A stretch of DNA of 64,000 nucleotides from Microcebus murinus (GCF_040939455.1 NC_134119.1:15488501-15552500), one strand, 5' to 3'; counted from the first letter of the stretch, positions 35,830 to 48,625 are shown. Made by a program: numbers and translations. Notes: generated from the sequence alone by a model not told the origin.

Positions 35830-36360
35830 GTAGAAATCTATAAACCCTTTGATCTGTCAGTTTTATTTTTAATTTTTCTAATTTTTATTGTATGGATTAT
35901 ATTCCTTCCTACCAAGATGTATGTGTAAGGATGTTTGTTGCATCATTGTTTGTAATAACAACAAAAAAATCATAAATGACCTGAATGTACATAGATGGAG
36001 AATTTGTTAAATTATGGCCTAAGTCGTTTGGCAGAATGCTGTGCAGCACTTAGAGTGTATTGATCCTAAAAGAGTTCCAAGGTTGGGGATTGAGAAAAGC
36101 AAGATATGTACACACATACACGCATAGTACAGTGGGTAGAGTTGTGTGTGTGTTTAAAAATGTATACATGACACACTCACATACATGGCTTTATCTGTTT
36201 ATAAGGATTCATAAGAAACCTAACAGCGTTCCCTCTAAAGAGGAGGACTGATGAAGGACTGTTAGGCAAAGGTAGAAGGCTTTTCTTTTCCTGTTTACTG
36301 CTTGAATTTTTACTTTTCTCATTCATAGTTTTATAAATAACAAAAACTTGTTTATGTAAT
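35830..36360 (+). repeat. L1M 3' end, sense
   Basis: 'catcattgtttgtaataaca', 'catagatggagaatttgtta' and 'gcagaatgctgtgcagcact' are the ORF2-end and 3' UTR words of an old L1. Downstream come 'agaaacctaacagcgttccc' and an AT-rich end. Confidence 0.65.
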
Positions 36361-36774
36361 TTTAAAAAGTCATCTAAAGTCATTGGCACCGGAGAAAGAA
36401 GTTTCAGTTGGTTGTCTGGGAGCATTAAGTTGTTCAAAATTTGTGTAATGTGAATTTTTAGAGCAAAGGAGCTTTAGGCAAAGGGGAAGCAGCCAACAGA
36501 CCAAAAAAAGGCCTAGAGCGATTGCAAAATCAGGCCCGCTGTTGTAGTCAGGATCTTAGGGATGGAAGGCTAGGTTGTGGGATATTGAATTTGAGTTATT
36601 TATTGAATTTGAGCTAAGAGCCTTGGCTGTAATCAGTCTTCTTTGTTAGGAACAGGAATGCTTGAGTCAGGCAGAGATAAATGGTGAATTTGTACTGCCT
36701 TAGGGCTTTTGGTTCTGTGCAGAAGTAGTCATTTCAAATGGGAAAGAGTGGTTATGTTGCAAAGGCGAAACAGT

Positions 36775-36945
36775 AGCCACCCTCATTGAGAGTTTGCTCT
36801 GTGCCAGGTGCAAAATCTAAACTTTGCAACACTCTCGATAGGTAGAGACTGTTACTGGCATGCCATTTTACAGATTGGAACATAATGCCCTAGTCTGTAT
36901 GGGTTGCTATAAGAAAGTACCATAAACTTGGTGGCGTATGAACAC
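36775..36945 (-). repeat. MIR fragment followed by an MLT1 tip, antisense
   Basis: 36775-36888 has the reversed MIR core ('tgctctgtgccaggtgcaaa', 'gccattttacagattggaac'). 36889-36945 ('ctagtctgtatgggttgcta', 'taccataaacttggtggcgt') is the end of an MLT1-type LTR in reverse. Confidence 0.6.
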
Positions 36946-37589
36946 CTCCCCTTCCCCTCTCAGGTGGAATCTAGTGTCATGTCTATCAAGTTCAGAAAAG
37001 AAAAAGAAGAAGAAAAAAACGGTAGTGGTATTTTGACTGGGATTGATATCCTAGGATGTACTGAAGTCTTCCATGTTAAGAGCAAGGTAGTGTCAAAGGG
37101 AAGGTAGTTTGTGGTTTGTCCCTTAGATCTGTGATGTTGACAGCAGACATCACTTGTATTGAGGATAGGAGGTATCTGCCGAGACACTGCCTCATATCAG
37201 GCACCACGCTCATTTCTTTACCTTGTCAACTGTGTTTTGTCCTCCCACCACTGACCAAGAGCTTTTATCCCAATTTTAAAGAGGGGAGACTGAGACCTCT
37301 CAATAATGCTGGGTCCAGGTCGCTACAGAGCCCTTTGTGTGGGGACCTGTTGCCTTGGGGCAAACAGATGACAGAAGCCTTTAGCCTAAGGGAACTGCTG
37401 GTCTAGTGTCAGAGAAGGTGCAAACACACAAGGTACAAAAATAACTACAGAATTTGTTGAGATGGAGCCTCGAGGGATTCTGGAGGCTGGAAGAAGAGCT
37501 CTCCAGGGCTTCCCCAGTCTCTTAGATAAGAGGGTTGAGTTAGATGTGAGCCCTAAAAGGGGTGTTACCGGTGACCATGATAGAGTATC

Positions 37590-37790
37590 TATAATAGTAA
37601 GCGCGTGCCTGGTGCTCTTGGCGGGTAGCATTGCCAGTCTGTTCTACAGATGAGGAACACAGGCTCGTCCTGTGCAGCCGCCTGCCCAGGGTCACACAGC
37701 TAGGACACCGTGGAGCCCAATTTGAACCCAAGTCTGCCTTACTCTCTAACTTCCTAAAGTCCTTCCATTATACAGAAGACTTAGATGAGA
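37590..37790 (-). repeat. MIR SINE, antisense
   Basis: 'tgttctacagatgaggaaca', 'cagggtcacacagctaggac' and 'caatttgaacccaagtctgc' are classic reversed MIR motifs. The well kept core makes this the clearest antisense MIR in the window. Confidence 0.88.
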
Positions 37791-37969
37791 GGAGGGCAGG
37801 GCATGGCTGGGAGGGTGGTAGGAACAAGTTTAGTTTACCAGGGATTTTAGACTGATTGAAGTGCTTTTCGTAAGAATTGGTTTCAAGGAAGGTAGGCAAG
37901 GTGTAGTGAGGGCTTTTTTTGTGTTAAGCAGGGCATTTGGGCTTTTGATCTCTGGAGTCCTCTGCTGGC

Positions 37970-38125
37970 CTGTATGGTGGCTACTGGCCATTTATGTGGG
38001 TACTCAGGTTAACATTAAATAAAATCAAAATTTTAGTTATTCAGTCGCACTAGGCAGATTTCAAATGCTCTGTAGGCACATATTGAACAGTGTAGATACA
38101 AACATATCCATCATCGTGGACTAGT
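37970..38125. repeat. hAT-type DNA element fragment
   Basis: 'tggtggctactggccattta' and 'atttcaaatgctctgtaggc' resemble a non-autonomous hAT element with 'gtggctagtggctac'-type ends. It is likely related to the copy at 48896-49225. Confidence 0.5.
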
Positions 38126-38139
38126 CTACTGGGCAATAA

Positions 38140-38350
38140 GACTGAGCAGGGGCTCGAATACCAGCTCTTCTGCTTCCTAGCTTCGTGCCTCGGCACTTAC
38201 CTGCTCTGTGCCTCAGTGCCTTCATCTGTGAAATGGGTGTCTTCACAGCGCCCACCTCATGGGACTGAGGTGATGACTGAATGAGGTAACATTTCTAACA
38301 GTGTCAGGCCCAAAAGTAAGGGTTCTGTAAATATTAGCTATTATTATTAG
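38140..38350 (+). repeat. MIR SINE, sense
   Basis: 'gcctcagtgccttcatctgt', 'gaaatgggtgtcttcacagc' and 'gtgatgactgaatgaggtaa' follow the sense MIR consensus, ending 'tattagctattattattagg'. Confidence 0.88.
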
Positions 38351-38734
38351 GCATTGAGAGCCACTGATGGCTCTAAGACAGGGCATGTCATTTGTCAATT
38401 AGTGTTTACTGAAGTTTGATCTAATAGCAGTGGAGGGAAATAGTAATACTAGCACTAGCAATGATGAACTTTTATTTACCGTTTGCCAAGCAGTGTGCGA
38501 AGCAACTTTTATGCACTATTATTCCACTGATTTTCCTGCCACTGCTCTGTGATGCGAAACCCTGAGGCACAAGATGTTTGTCTGAGTGCAGGCAAGCAGG
38601 GCAGGAAGACTGTAAAGAGGGTTGAAATATGACCCTTGGTGATCTGATTCCTGATTTGGTTGGTGTTGTAACAGGAAAGGACAGAGTCAAGGGACAAAAC
38701 TTACAAACAAAACCCTGAAGAGGCTATTACTGTC

Positions 38735-38960
38735 TTTTCTGGTTGTGAAAATAATGTATGCTTATAAAAAATGTGTTATGCAGAAAAGTGTACCAAAGAG
38801 ATCAAATTGTAAATTGCTCATAATTCCTTGATCCAGAGATAACTCCTTGTAAACTTTTGGTGCATTTGCATCTAGTCTTTTCCTCCCATTTGTGTAGGAA
38901 TCTAATGTATACACTGTTTTATATCCTGTTTTTTGCAGTTGCAAGAGACATTCTGAAGAC
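38735..38960 (-). repeat. Old L1 3' region, antisense (probable)
   Basis: 'aataatgtatgcttataaaa', 'gcagaaaagtgtaccaaaga' and 'gagataactccttgtaaact' followed by 'ttatatcctgttttttgcag' are in the order of a reversed L1M 3' segment. A relative lies at 62190-62590. Confidence 0.5.
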
Positions 38961-39389
38961 CATTCTATAGAGGATAGAGAGGTGAGGGGTCAAAGCTGAC
39001 GGAGTAGTTTGGGCCTTATTCAGTGGAAGAATGATCTTTCCCAAAGGGCAGCCCTGCCCTTGGATGTTGGCCATGGAGCTGGCTGGTGTGGATGGAGGTG
39101 TGTGGTGGCCAGTTGAGTTGGTTCAGGGTGCAGGTGGGAGCTCCAGGCAGTAGGGACTCAAGTGAGTTATCAGCTCTGTACATCTGGAGGTCGGTCACTC
39201 AAAAGTGATAGTGGCTAGGGAGCAAGTAAATATCTCTGAGAAAGACCACAGTAAAGAAAGAAGAGAAAGGGGGACAGCAGAAGTGTATGACCTGGGTTAA
39301 GGCTGGAGCCCTTCAGTGGTCTAGCTGAGTGACCCGGGCAAGCTGATTTTACTCTTTAAGGCTCAGGTTCTTTTTTGGTAAAACAGTGA

Positions 39390-39730
39390 TTCTGCAAGTG
39401 TGGTCCAGGGACAGCTGGGAATCATTTGAAACTCTTTTAGGGGGTTCACAAAGTCAGAACTGTTCACGGAAATGCTAAGATGTTATTTGACATTTCTACT
39501 TTGCTTCTTTCATGAGGGTACAGTGGAGTTTTCCAGGAGCAACATGATGTGTGATGATGTCATGGCTCTGTGGGCCATTTTGGTTAAAAAAATTTTTTCC
39601 GTTTTAATTTCTAATATGGTAGCTATCCATAAATGTAACTAATGTTAATAAAAACTCTTTGGGCTCCTTAGTAATTTTTAAGAGTGTAAAAGGGTCCTGG
39701 CCACAACATTTGAGAACTGTTGTAAAATAA
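39390..39730 (+). repeat. hAT-Charlie-type element
   Basis: It runs from 'gtgattctgcaagtgtggtc' to 'cacaacatttgagaactgtt', with 'ttgggctccttagtaatttt' and 'aagagtgtaaaagggtcctg'. The terminal words are roughly inverted repeats (tctgcaagtgtgg and tttgagaactg), as in this hAT group. Similar DNA occurs at 3545-3770 and 53095-53730. Confidence 0.6.
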
Positions 39731-39739
39731 TGCTGTGTA

Positions 39740-41185
39740 AGTAGTTGAGACGAAATAGTACCAGCACACCTCCGTGTGCATACTAACCTTTCAATAAATC
39801 ACAGCTGCTCTTATTTTTATAATTGCTGCTGTTACTGACAGCCACACTTCAGGAGGTAGGAGCCGAGGACCAAGTACTAGAGAGAGAGAAGGGACGGTGA
39901 GAGTGGAAGAGAGGAAAGCAGGAGAGAATGTCAGGGTTAGCCAGGGGTATTGGGGTTCAGGAGAGGAGAGGGTCACCAGTGTGGGAGGCTGCACAGGTCC
40001 AGTGATCTTTAGTTGAGGGGTGGGAGGCAGTGCCCTGGTTGCAGGAGGCTTGGGGGTGTGATTGGGCGATGAGGGTGTGTAGGAGGCACCTGTTGAAAGG
40101 CATTTCCAGGTAATGGAGAGATGAAAAGGAGACACCTTCATTCCTGTTCACCTGTGCAGAGTTTGACTCTCATTTTAATCAAATCTCTCACATCTTTTAC
40201 TCCTTGCTTGAGGTGTGGCCTGGCTCGGATCCCAGCCCTCACCTGGACATTGCAAACATAGACTTGATGGAGGAGAGATTTTGTTTTTGTTTTAAAGAAG
40301 AGAAGAGGAAAACAGGGAGTTGGACAAAGAAGGCTGAGGGGGTAAGGGAGGGAAGTGGGGGCTGTCTGGAAAGAGAAAGGCAGTTTCTGGTTTCTCAGTG
40401 GGGAGTGTGATGTCCATGCCTCAGGGAGGCTTCCCCGGGGAGGGTGCTGCTGCACTGACCCGTAGAGTTTGCACTGATCTCTAGAGTTCGCATCATGTGG
40501 AAGTTTTTTCTGTCTTTTAGGTGAACTTGCTAAGTTCACCTGTGAAGCAAATGACCAGTGTTTTTTCATATACAATATTTAAAAATATCTTATATTTTAA
40601 AGTGTGTCTTACAAGACACTTATACAAGGTTATGAGTATTAGTTTAAAAAATGTTCTCCAATGCCTTGGAGTATTTATTATATCAAACAATTTGGTTTTA
40701 AACTTGCATTGTTTTATTTTAAACATCAAGACTGTGTGTGTGTTTGTGAGTGTGAACAAGAGAGTGAAAGGGGGAGAGGGAGAGATGGTGTATGTGTATT
40801 TTGTCTGTCAGAGAGAGACGTTATTTAGACATGTCAGTGTCCAGTTGCATGATATACAGCACTTTGGTCTGAACTTGATTTATTTTACACATCCTCATTT
40901 CATTTATTCTTCTAAATTATTTCAGTAGCATTTGCTATTTTTGCAGGTTCTGGAATTGGGATGCCATGTTACTGAGGCTTGTTTCCTGAAAGTGAATATG
41001 TTAATTATGGTTACACCTGCAGCCTGGGTGAGGCGGGGGTAGTGATTTATAATACCCAGCCCCTTACAGAGGACTGAGAGTCTCTGGTTTCTTTCAGTGG
41101 CTTTGACTGCCATCTCTTAAGCTCAAGTTATTAAAAAAAAAAACAGGGACAAATCCTTCCTGGGAAGTTGATTATCACTGGCTTG
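39740..41185. other. Intron DNA with no recognised element
   Basis: Apart from a GT/GA-rich patch near 40735-40790 I see no named element. Frames at 39791-40141 (116 codons, minus), 40138-40575 (145 codons, minus) and 40521-40928 (135 codons, plus) match no protein I know and lie in intron DNA. Confidence 0.45.
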
Positions 41186-41189
41186 GCTT

Positions 41190-44100
41190 TGGTCCACCTA
41201 TTCTGCATATGGATATCCAGTTTTCCCGACACCATTTATTGAAGAGACTGTCCCCACTGTATGTTCTTGGCATTGTTGTCCAAAATATGTTCATTCTAAA
41301 TGTGTGGGTTTATTTCTAGGTTCTCTACTCTGGTCCATTGGTCTATGTGTCTGTTTTTATGCTAGTACCATGCTGCTTTGGTTACTACAGCTCTATAATA
41401 TAATTTGAAGTCAGGTAATATGATTCCTCCAGTTTCCCTCCCCCCTCCCCCAGATGGCTTTGGTTCTTCTGGGTCTTTTGTGGTTCCATAAAATTTTAGG
41501 ATTATATTTTCTGTTTCTGTGAAGAATGTCATTGGTATTTTGATGGGGATTGCATTGAATCAGTATATCGCTTTGGGTAGTGTGGACATTTTTAATAATA
41601 TCGAATCTTCCAATTCATGAGCATGGAATATCTTTCCATATTTTTGTGTGTCCTCTTCAACTTTTTTCATAAATGTTTTATAGTTTTCATTGTAGAGATA
41701 ATTTACTTCTTTGGTTAAGTTTTTTCCTAGGTATTGTATTTTATGTAGCTACTGTAAATGGAATTACTTTCTTGGTTTCTTTTTCAGATTGTTTACTGTT
41801 GGCTATAGAAAATGCTACCAATTTTGTATACTGATTTTGTATCCTGCAACTTTACTGAATTTGTTTATCAGTTCTAATAGTTTTTTGTGAAGTCTTTAGG
41901 TTTTTCTAGATATAAGATCATATCATCTGCAAACAAGGATAGTTTGACTTCTTTCTTTCCTATTTGGATGCCCTTTCTTTCTTTCTCTTGTCTGATTGCT
42001 CTAGCTAGAACTTCAAGTACTATGTTAAATAACACTGGTAAAAGTAGAAATTCTTGTCTCGTTTCAGATCTCAGAGGAAGGCTTTCAGTTTTTTTTCCTA
42101 TTCAGTATGATACTAGCTATGGGTTTGTCTCTCAGATATGGCTTTAATCTTGTTGTGGTAAGTTCCATCTATACCCAGTTTCCTGAGAATTTTATAATGA
42201 AAGGATGCTGAATTTTATTGAATTTTTTTTAGCATCACTTGAAATGATCATATGCTTTTTGTACTTCATTCTGTTGATAGGATGTATCACATTGATTAAT
42301 TTGCATATTTTGAGCCATTCTTGTATCCCTGGGATGATTCCCACTTGATCGTAATGAATAATCTATATGTTGCTGGATTTGGTTTGCTAGTATTTTGTTG
42401 AGGATTTTTGCATCTGTGTTCAACAGAGATATTGGCCTATAGTTTTCTTGTTATGTCTTTGTCTGGTTTTGGTATCAAGGTAGTAACAGGCTTTGTGGAA
42501 TGAGTTTGGGAGTTTCCCTCCTCCTTGATTTCTTGGAATAGTTTATGTAGGATTGGTATTCTTCTTTGAACACTTGGTAGAATTCAGCAGTGAAGCTATC
42601 GGGTCCTGGGCTTTTCTTTAATGGGAGACTTTTTATTACTGCTTCTATCTTGTTATGAATACTTGTAGTTGGTTTATTCAGGTTTTGGATTTCTTCCTGC
42701 TTCAATCTTGGTAGGTTGTATATGTTTAGGCATTTATCCACTTCTTGGTTTTCCAATTTATTGGCAGATAGTTGCTTATAGTAGTCTCTAATGATCCTTT
42801 GAATTTCTGTAGTATTAGTTGTAATGTGTCCTTTTTCATCTCTGATTTTATTTATTTGGGTCTTCTCTCTTTTTTTTCTTGGTCAATCTGGCTAAAAGTT
42901 TGTCAATTTTCTTTATCTTATTTATTTTATTTTATTTTATTATCTCTTTTTTTTATTTCAGCATATTATGGGGGTACAGATGATTTTCATTATCTTTTCA
43001 AAAAAACCAACTTTTTGTTTCATTGATCTTTTGTATTTTTTTGGTTTTAATTTCATTTATTTCTTTTCTGATCTTTATTATTCTACTAATTTTGGATTTG
43101 TTTTGCTCATTTTTCAAGTTCTTTGAGATGCATTTTTAGATTGCTTATTTGAAGCTTTTGTGCTTTTTTGATGTAGGCACTTATTGCCATAAACTTTCCT
43201 CTTATTATTGCATTTACTGTATCCCATAGGTTTTGATATGTTCTGTTTTCATTTTCATTTGTTTTGAGAAATTTTTAAATTTCCTTCTTAATCTCTTCAT
43301 TGACCCACTCACTGGTCATTCAGGCACATATTGTTTAATTTTCATGTGTTTATATATTTTCCAGTGTTCCTCTTGTTATTGGTTTCTAGTTTTATTCCAT
43401 TGTGGTATTCCAATGTGGTATTCTATTATTCTCTCCATCAGAGAAAATACTTGGCATGATTTCAATTTTTTTTGAGTTTTTTATGGCTTGTTTTGTGGCT
43501 GCACATATGGTCTATCCTTGAGAATGACCCATGAGCTGAGGAGAAGAAGGTGAATTCTCCAGCTGTTGGATGAAACATTCTGAAATATCTATTAGGAGCA
43601 TTTGGTGTATAGTGCAGGTTAAGTCTAATTTTTTGTTGTTGGTTTTCTGTCTGGATGATCTGTCGAATGCTAAAAGTGGGATGGTGAGGTCTTCAGTGAT
43701 TCCTGTATTGGGGTCTATCTCTCTCTTTAGCTCTGACAATATTTCTTTTATATAACTGGGTGCTCCAGTGTTGGGTGCATGTATATTTAAAATTGCTATA
43801 TCCTCTTGCTGACTTGACCCTTTTATCATTATATAATGACTTTCTTTGTTGCTTTTTACATTTTTTTTCTCTTGAAATCTATTTTATCTGACAAAAGTGT
43901 AGATACTCCTGCTCTACTTTGGTTTCCATCTGCATGGAATATCTTTTTCCATCTCTTTCAGTCTGTGTGTGTCTTTATAGGTGAAGTGTGTTTCCTGCAG
44001 ACAACATATGGTTTGCTCTTATTTTGTTATCCATTCAGCCATTCTGTGTCTTTTGATTGGAGAGTTTAGTCCATTCACATTCAATGTTAGTATTGATAGG

Positions 44101-45415
44101 TAAGAATTACTATTGCCATGTTATGATTCCCTCCCTCGCTTCCTTCCTGTCTGTCTTTGTTAAAAGTGATTGTCTCTGGTAGTGTGTTTTAATTGCTTGC
44201 TTTTTATTTTTTGTGTATCTGTTGTAAGTTTTTTGGTTTGATGTTACCATGAGGCTTGCAAAACCCATTTTATAACCAATTATTTTAAACATTTGACAAT
44301 TCTGCTTACAAACAAATAAACAAGCAAAGAGAAACCTAACAGAAATTCTACCCTTTAACTCTATCCCCACCCCTGCTTTTTAACTTTTTGTTGTTTTCCA
44401 TCCATATCTTTTTATATTGCCTATCTTTAAAAAAGTTGTTGTAGTTACTTTTGATAGGTTTGTCTTTTAGTCTTCCTACTCAAGATATAAATGGTTTATG
44501 CACTACAATTATAGCAATAGAGTATTTTGTATTTGTGTACTTACTGTTACCAGTTAGTTCAGATGATTTCTTACCATTAATTAATACCCTTTTCCTTCAG
44601 ATTGAAGAACTCCATTTAGCATTTCTTATAGGACGGGTCTGGTATTGATGAAATTCCTCAGCTTTTGTTTAGGAAAATGATTATTTTTCCTATGTTTGAA
44701 GGATATTTTTGCAGGATACAATATTCTAAGTTTAAGGATTTTTTTCTGTTCAGCATTTGAATATGTCATGCTGCTCTCTCTTGGCCTGTAAGGTTTCCAC
44801 TGAGAAGTCTGCTACTAAATGTATCAGAGCTCCTTTATTTTTTTCTTTTTTCTTGTGTCTCTTAGGACTTTTTTTTTAAATTTTTTATCTGTGACCTTTG
44901 GGAGTTTGATTATGAAATGCCGTGTGGTAATCTTGTTTGAGTTAAATGTGCTTGGTATTCTATGACCTCCTTGTACCTGAATATTGATATCTTTCTCTAA
45001 GTTTGGAAAGTTCTCTGTTGTTATTTCTTTGAACTTTCCATCCCAATCTCTTTCTCTGTCTTCTCGTTAAGGCCAGTAACTCAGATTTGCCCTTTTGAGG
45101 GTATTTTCTAGATCTATTGGGTGTGCTTCATTCTTTTTCATTCTTTTTTCTCTTCTGACTGTATTTTCAAATAGCCTGTCTTCACATTCACTAATTTTTT
45201 TCTTCTGCTTGGTCAGTTCTGCTGTTGAGAGACTCTGATGCATTTCTCAGTTTGTCCATTGAATTCTTAAGCTCTAAAATTTCTGCTTGATTTTTTTTTT
45301 TAATTATTTCAATCTCTTTATTAAATTTCTCTGATAGGCTTCTGAATTCCTTCTCTGTGTTGTCTTGAAGTTCATTGAACTTCTTCAGGACAGCTATCTT
45401 GAATTCTTTGTCTGA
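41190..45415 (-). repeat. Long antisense L1 LINE, ORF2 disrupted
   Basis: The left end is the C-terminal part of ORF2 in reverse ('ccatttattgaagagactgt'). Minus-strand frames keep readable pieces: the start of the reverse transcriptase region with [15 protein letters not shown] (42475-42756), [18 protein letters not shown] (42235-42423), and the endonuclease segment ILNIHAPNTGAPSYIKEILS (43512-43829). In the last, the catalytic GDFN motif reads EDLT. 44630-45415 matches ORF1 or 5' UTR sequence. Many stops and frameshifts; it cannot move itself. Confidence 0.92.
42920..42982 (-). mobile_element. 63-bp 5'-truncated L1-type insertion nested in the L1
   Basis: The host L1 is interrupted by a short insert flanked by attttctttatctt (42906-42919) and attttcattatctt (42983-42996), a 14-bp duplication with one mismatch. 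In reverse the insert reads 'gtacccccataatatgctga', then an A-rich (TAAAA)n tail. That looks like the very end of an L1 3' UTR with its poly-A tail. Confidence 0.8.
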
Positions 45416-45619
45416 AAAATCATGACCTTAATTTTTGAAGAGTATTGGTCAGTTTGTTTATTTAGGCAAGCGTGAAATGAAGTACATTGAGGAAGGACAT
45501 GAGAGGTTTGTTTACAGAGCAAGAGCAAGGTATAGGTTTTTAGAGTAAGAGCAAGATACGTTTGCCACAGGACGGTGAATGGGCCTCTTGTCATGACAAA
45601 AAGGCCAGTCAGTTATTTT

Positions 45620-45900
45620 TTAGAATGGTCCTCAAATTGGGTTTCTCTGATATTTTATCATGATCATGTTGAAGTTATACAATTTTGGCAAGAATACCAC
45701 AAAGGTGGTTATGTGTCCTTCATATCATATTGCGTGTGTTAATATTGGTGATGTTGACCTTGATTACTTGGTTAAGGTGTTGTCTGCTGGGTTCCTCTGT
45801 TGTAATGTTTTATTTCTTCCTCTTTGTGACTAATAAATATCTTTGGAGAGATATGTTGCAGAAAAAGATTTTGACTTCAGTTTGCAAGAGAGTTATTGTG
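45620..45900 (-). repeat. L1M-type fragment, antisense
   Basis: 'gaatggtcctcaaattgggt', 'tgatgttgaccttgattact', 'cttggttaaggtgttgtctg' and 'actaataaatatctttggag' are consecutive words of a widespread old L1 segment. 45900-46790 holds no feature I recognise. Confidence 0.6.
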
Positions 45901-46789
45901 AATCTAAGTTTTATATGAAACATTTTTTCCCTCTGACTTAGTGAAAAAGGATGTCATATTATTTGAAATGAAGGACATTTGTGTTTTAGAATGCTGATGA
46001 TGATTGTATAGAACTGTGTGCTTCAAACAAGATCCACAGTAAGACATTTATCAGCTCAATCCATGCTGATATTTTCTACTCTCTACTGCTTCATTTTTTT
46101 TTTTTACAAAAAATATGATTGTTGCCCACTAAAATAATTTTATGATCCATAGTTTGAAAAACACTGATGTAGTGAATTTATTATCCAGAGAAGTTGGTAA
46201 AATCTGATATTTTTATATGAGAGAACACTGAAACATCATGCCCTTAGAGGGAGTGTCAATTCTGTTTCCTCTTGGAAGCTGGAGAGGCTTCTGGATCCCA
46301 AGAGAGAGCTTAGAATGAGAATTTTCAACTTTTAAGAGTTTAGGATTTTGAACCCATCATGAGATGCCTACTCGCATGAGCCTGGTTTCCTTAGCCCGGG
46401 TGGCCTCATGGCCTCTCTCCCCTGGTTGCACCTGCTGATTCTTGTTTTCAAGGTCTTATTAACAGTCTAAGCCATCACAGTGATTGTGCTTGAGGCACAG
46501 GTAAATCACTGTGTGAGCTCCCTCTGAGTGAGACTGAATGTTCCCCAGGGAACTTTCAAGAAAAAATGATTCAGGGTGATAGAGACTAGCTCAAAAGTGA
46601 AGCAATTTACAGAGATGAAGCTTTTTAAAATAGATTTTGGTCTTTTTCTTTTCTCCCCATAAAGTGAGTGTTTTAATATGAGCTATCTGCTTGATCATGT
46701 AGATGGGCAATTGGGAGAAAAGTGTTAGTAGTCCTGGGCAGGCACCCATATATGATTCAATGAGGGCACTTTTTCTTTTTTTAACATTT

Positions 46790-47075
46790 TAACTTTTCAT
46801 TTTGAAATATTTCTAAGAAGTTGCAAAAATAGTACAGATTACCATGTATCTTTTGCTCAGTTTTTTTGGAGAATACTATCTTCTGTAACCATCGTATAAT
46901 TATCAAAACCAGGAAAGTAACAATGATATAATACTATCGGCTGATCTGCAGGCCTTATATAGATTTCTCCAGTTGTCCAATAATGTCCTTTTATCTGGTC
47001 CAATATCCAGTCCAAGATGACACAGTAAATGCATTTAGTTGTCATGTAAAACATCTAATTCTTAATTAAGCTTTT
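46790..47075 (-). repeat. Old L1-derived fragment, antisense (probable)
   Basis: 'gaagttgcaaaaatagtaca', 'gatttctccagttgtccaat' and 'atgcatttagttgtcatgta' match the same segment as the shorter copy at 13025-13255. Confidence 0.55.
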
Positions 47076-47592
47076 CTTGTTATTAGGGCCAACTTTGCCT
47101 ATATTAAGGGTAACAGCAGATGCCAGTTTCCCCAGAACAGCTCTATCCATTCAAAAGATTGAGGAATTCTGCTTCCTGGCATCTTTTGTTGGAGTATAGA
47201 TAGGCACTTGGAGATAAGACCTTGATTGGATTACTTGTATAACAGGTCAGAGGAAAAGGTTGTGTTGGGGCCTTTAATCCTTTGTGGGGTGGAAAAGGTT
47301 GGGGTTTAGAGTGAGTAGGGAAAAGAAAGGTCTCAGTGGTGTGTCAAGGATTTGTTTTAGGTAGGATTAGTTAAATATATAGTACAGGAGCCACAAACTC
47401 AATGCCTACAGAAGCCAGGCAGACCTAAAATAATTCCAGCTTTGAAACCCTGAGCACGGAGGAGCAGTTAAATAGCAGTAGATTCTCAGCTTCGTGATCA
47501 GGGTACGCCCATAGTTTTGTGTCTTAGCACTGAAGATACCAAAGAAGTATGTCATTTGCTAGTATAAGAAGACCACTGTGTTCGGTTTCCAG

Positions 47593-47604
47593 CCAGCAGG
47601 TGGC
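47593..47604 (+). promoter_or_regulatory. Candidate CTCF core site
   Basis: ccagcaggtggc fits the central CTCF consensus CCASYAGRKGGC. The 3' extension (ttt) is weaker than the usual GC-rich one. Occupancy cannot be judged from sequence. Confidence 0.4.
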
Positions 47605-47879
47605 TTTGCTTCCATCTCGTGAAGGCATTGCTCTCTGGGGCCTCATTGTCATCCCTGTGCAGCCAGTGGAAGGGAGTAAGAGGTGGAGGAGGCACAGCAC
47701 TTAGCTGGCTGCTTTCGTGTGGAAGACACACATCACATTGGTGAGAACTAGGCACGTGACCATGCCTGGATGCAAGGATGGCTGGGAGCTATAGTTAATG
47801 GCTGGGAGCCCCTTTCCAATGACAATTCTGTACCATCAAGGGGAACACCCTATGTCTAGAGGGACAGTGTTTCTCTTTT

Positions 47880-48240
47880 CAAACCAGTGATGCCATTCAG
47901 GTCCTCTGCACTTGGCATTCCATCTGTGGGAGGCATTCTTTCCCAAGATGTCTACGTCTCCCACTCCTTCGCTCCTGAGTTTTTGTTCATATGTCGCCTC
48001 AGTGTGGGCTTCCTCAATTGCCCCATTGAAAATAGCACCCCCACCCCTGGTGTTTCCTATCCCCCTTCTCTATTTTTTCCTGTTTTATAGCACTTATCAC
48101 AGTTTGGCCTCTTATGTATTTTCCTTATTTACTGGTTTATTATCTGAATCCCTCCATGAGCACTGGGGCCATTTCTATCTTGTTCCTGGATTATGTTCCT
48201 TGTGCTTGGCTTGTAGCAAGTGTTCACATGTTGAATGAAA
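47880..48240 (+). repeat. L2 LINE 3' end, sense
   Basis: 'atagcacttatcacagtttg', 'tccatgagcactggggccat' and 'gcttgtagcaagtgttcaca' followed by 'ttgaatgaaaatggg' are the final L2 block. Confidence 0.85.
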
Positions 48241-48429
48241 ATGGGAACCTGGACTGCTAAAATCCCTAAAATTTCAAAGGTTGGCAAGGACTATAGCTGA
48301 AACAAATAAGCAAACAGATTACTATGCAGGCTAAGCACATCATCTCTGTGGGTGTGAGGCTGGCTGCTGGCTGACAGCCTGAGCCTGGGGTGCAGGGTCA
48401 GGGCCTGAGGCTAGAAGACACTGGTTTGC

Positions 48430-48625
48430 ATTCTGGGTCTACCACTTGCTCATTTTGTGAGCTTAGGTATATTATTTAACTTTGCTGGGCCTCAGATCCT
48501 TGTTCTAAAACATGAGTCTAATAGTCCTCCCTCTCTTCCTCCTCTTCCAGTGTTACTGTGATGACTAAGTGGGGTAGATGATACATACAAGCACCCAAGG
48601 TAGATGCTCAACTAATGGTTGCTGA
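48430..48625 (+). repeat. MIR SINE, sense
   Basis: 'ccacttgctcattttgtgag', 'tgggcctcagatccttgttc', 'tgttactgtgatgactaagt' and 'tagatgctcaactaatggtt' follow the sense MIR order. Confidence 0.82.

Noticed and set aside
40138..40575. 145-codon minus-strand frame in intron 1
   Set aside because: No recognisable protein features; the length is within chance expectation for a 64-kb window.
41190..45415. A possible active L1
   Set aside because: ORF2 is broken many times, the endonuclease GDFN motif is lost, and a second insertion interrupts it.
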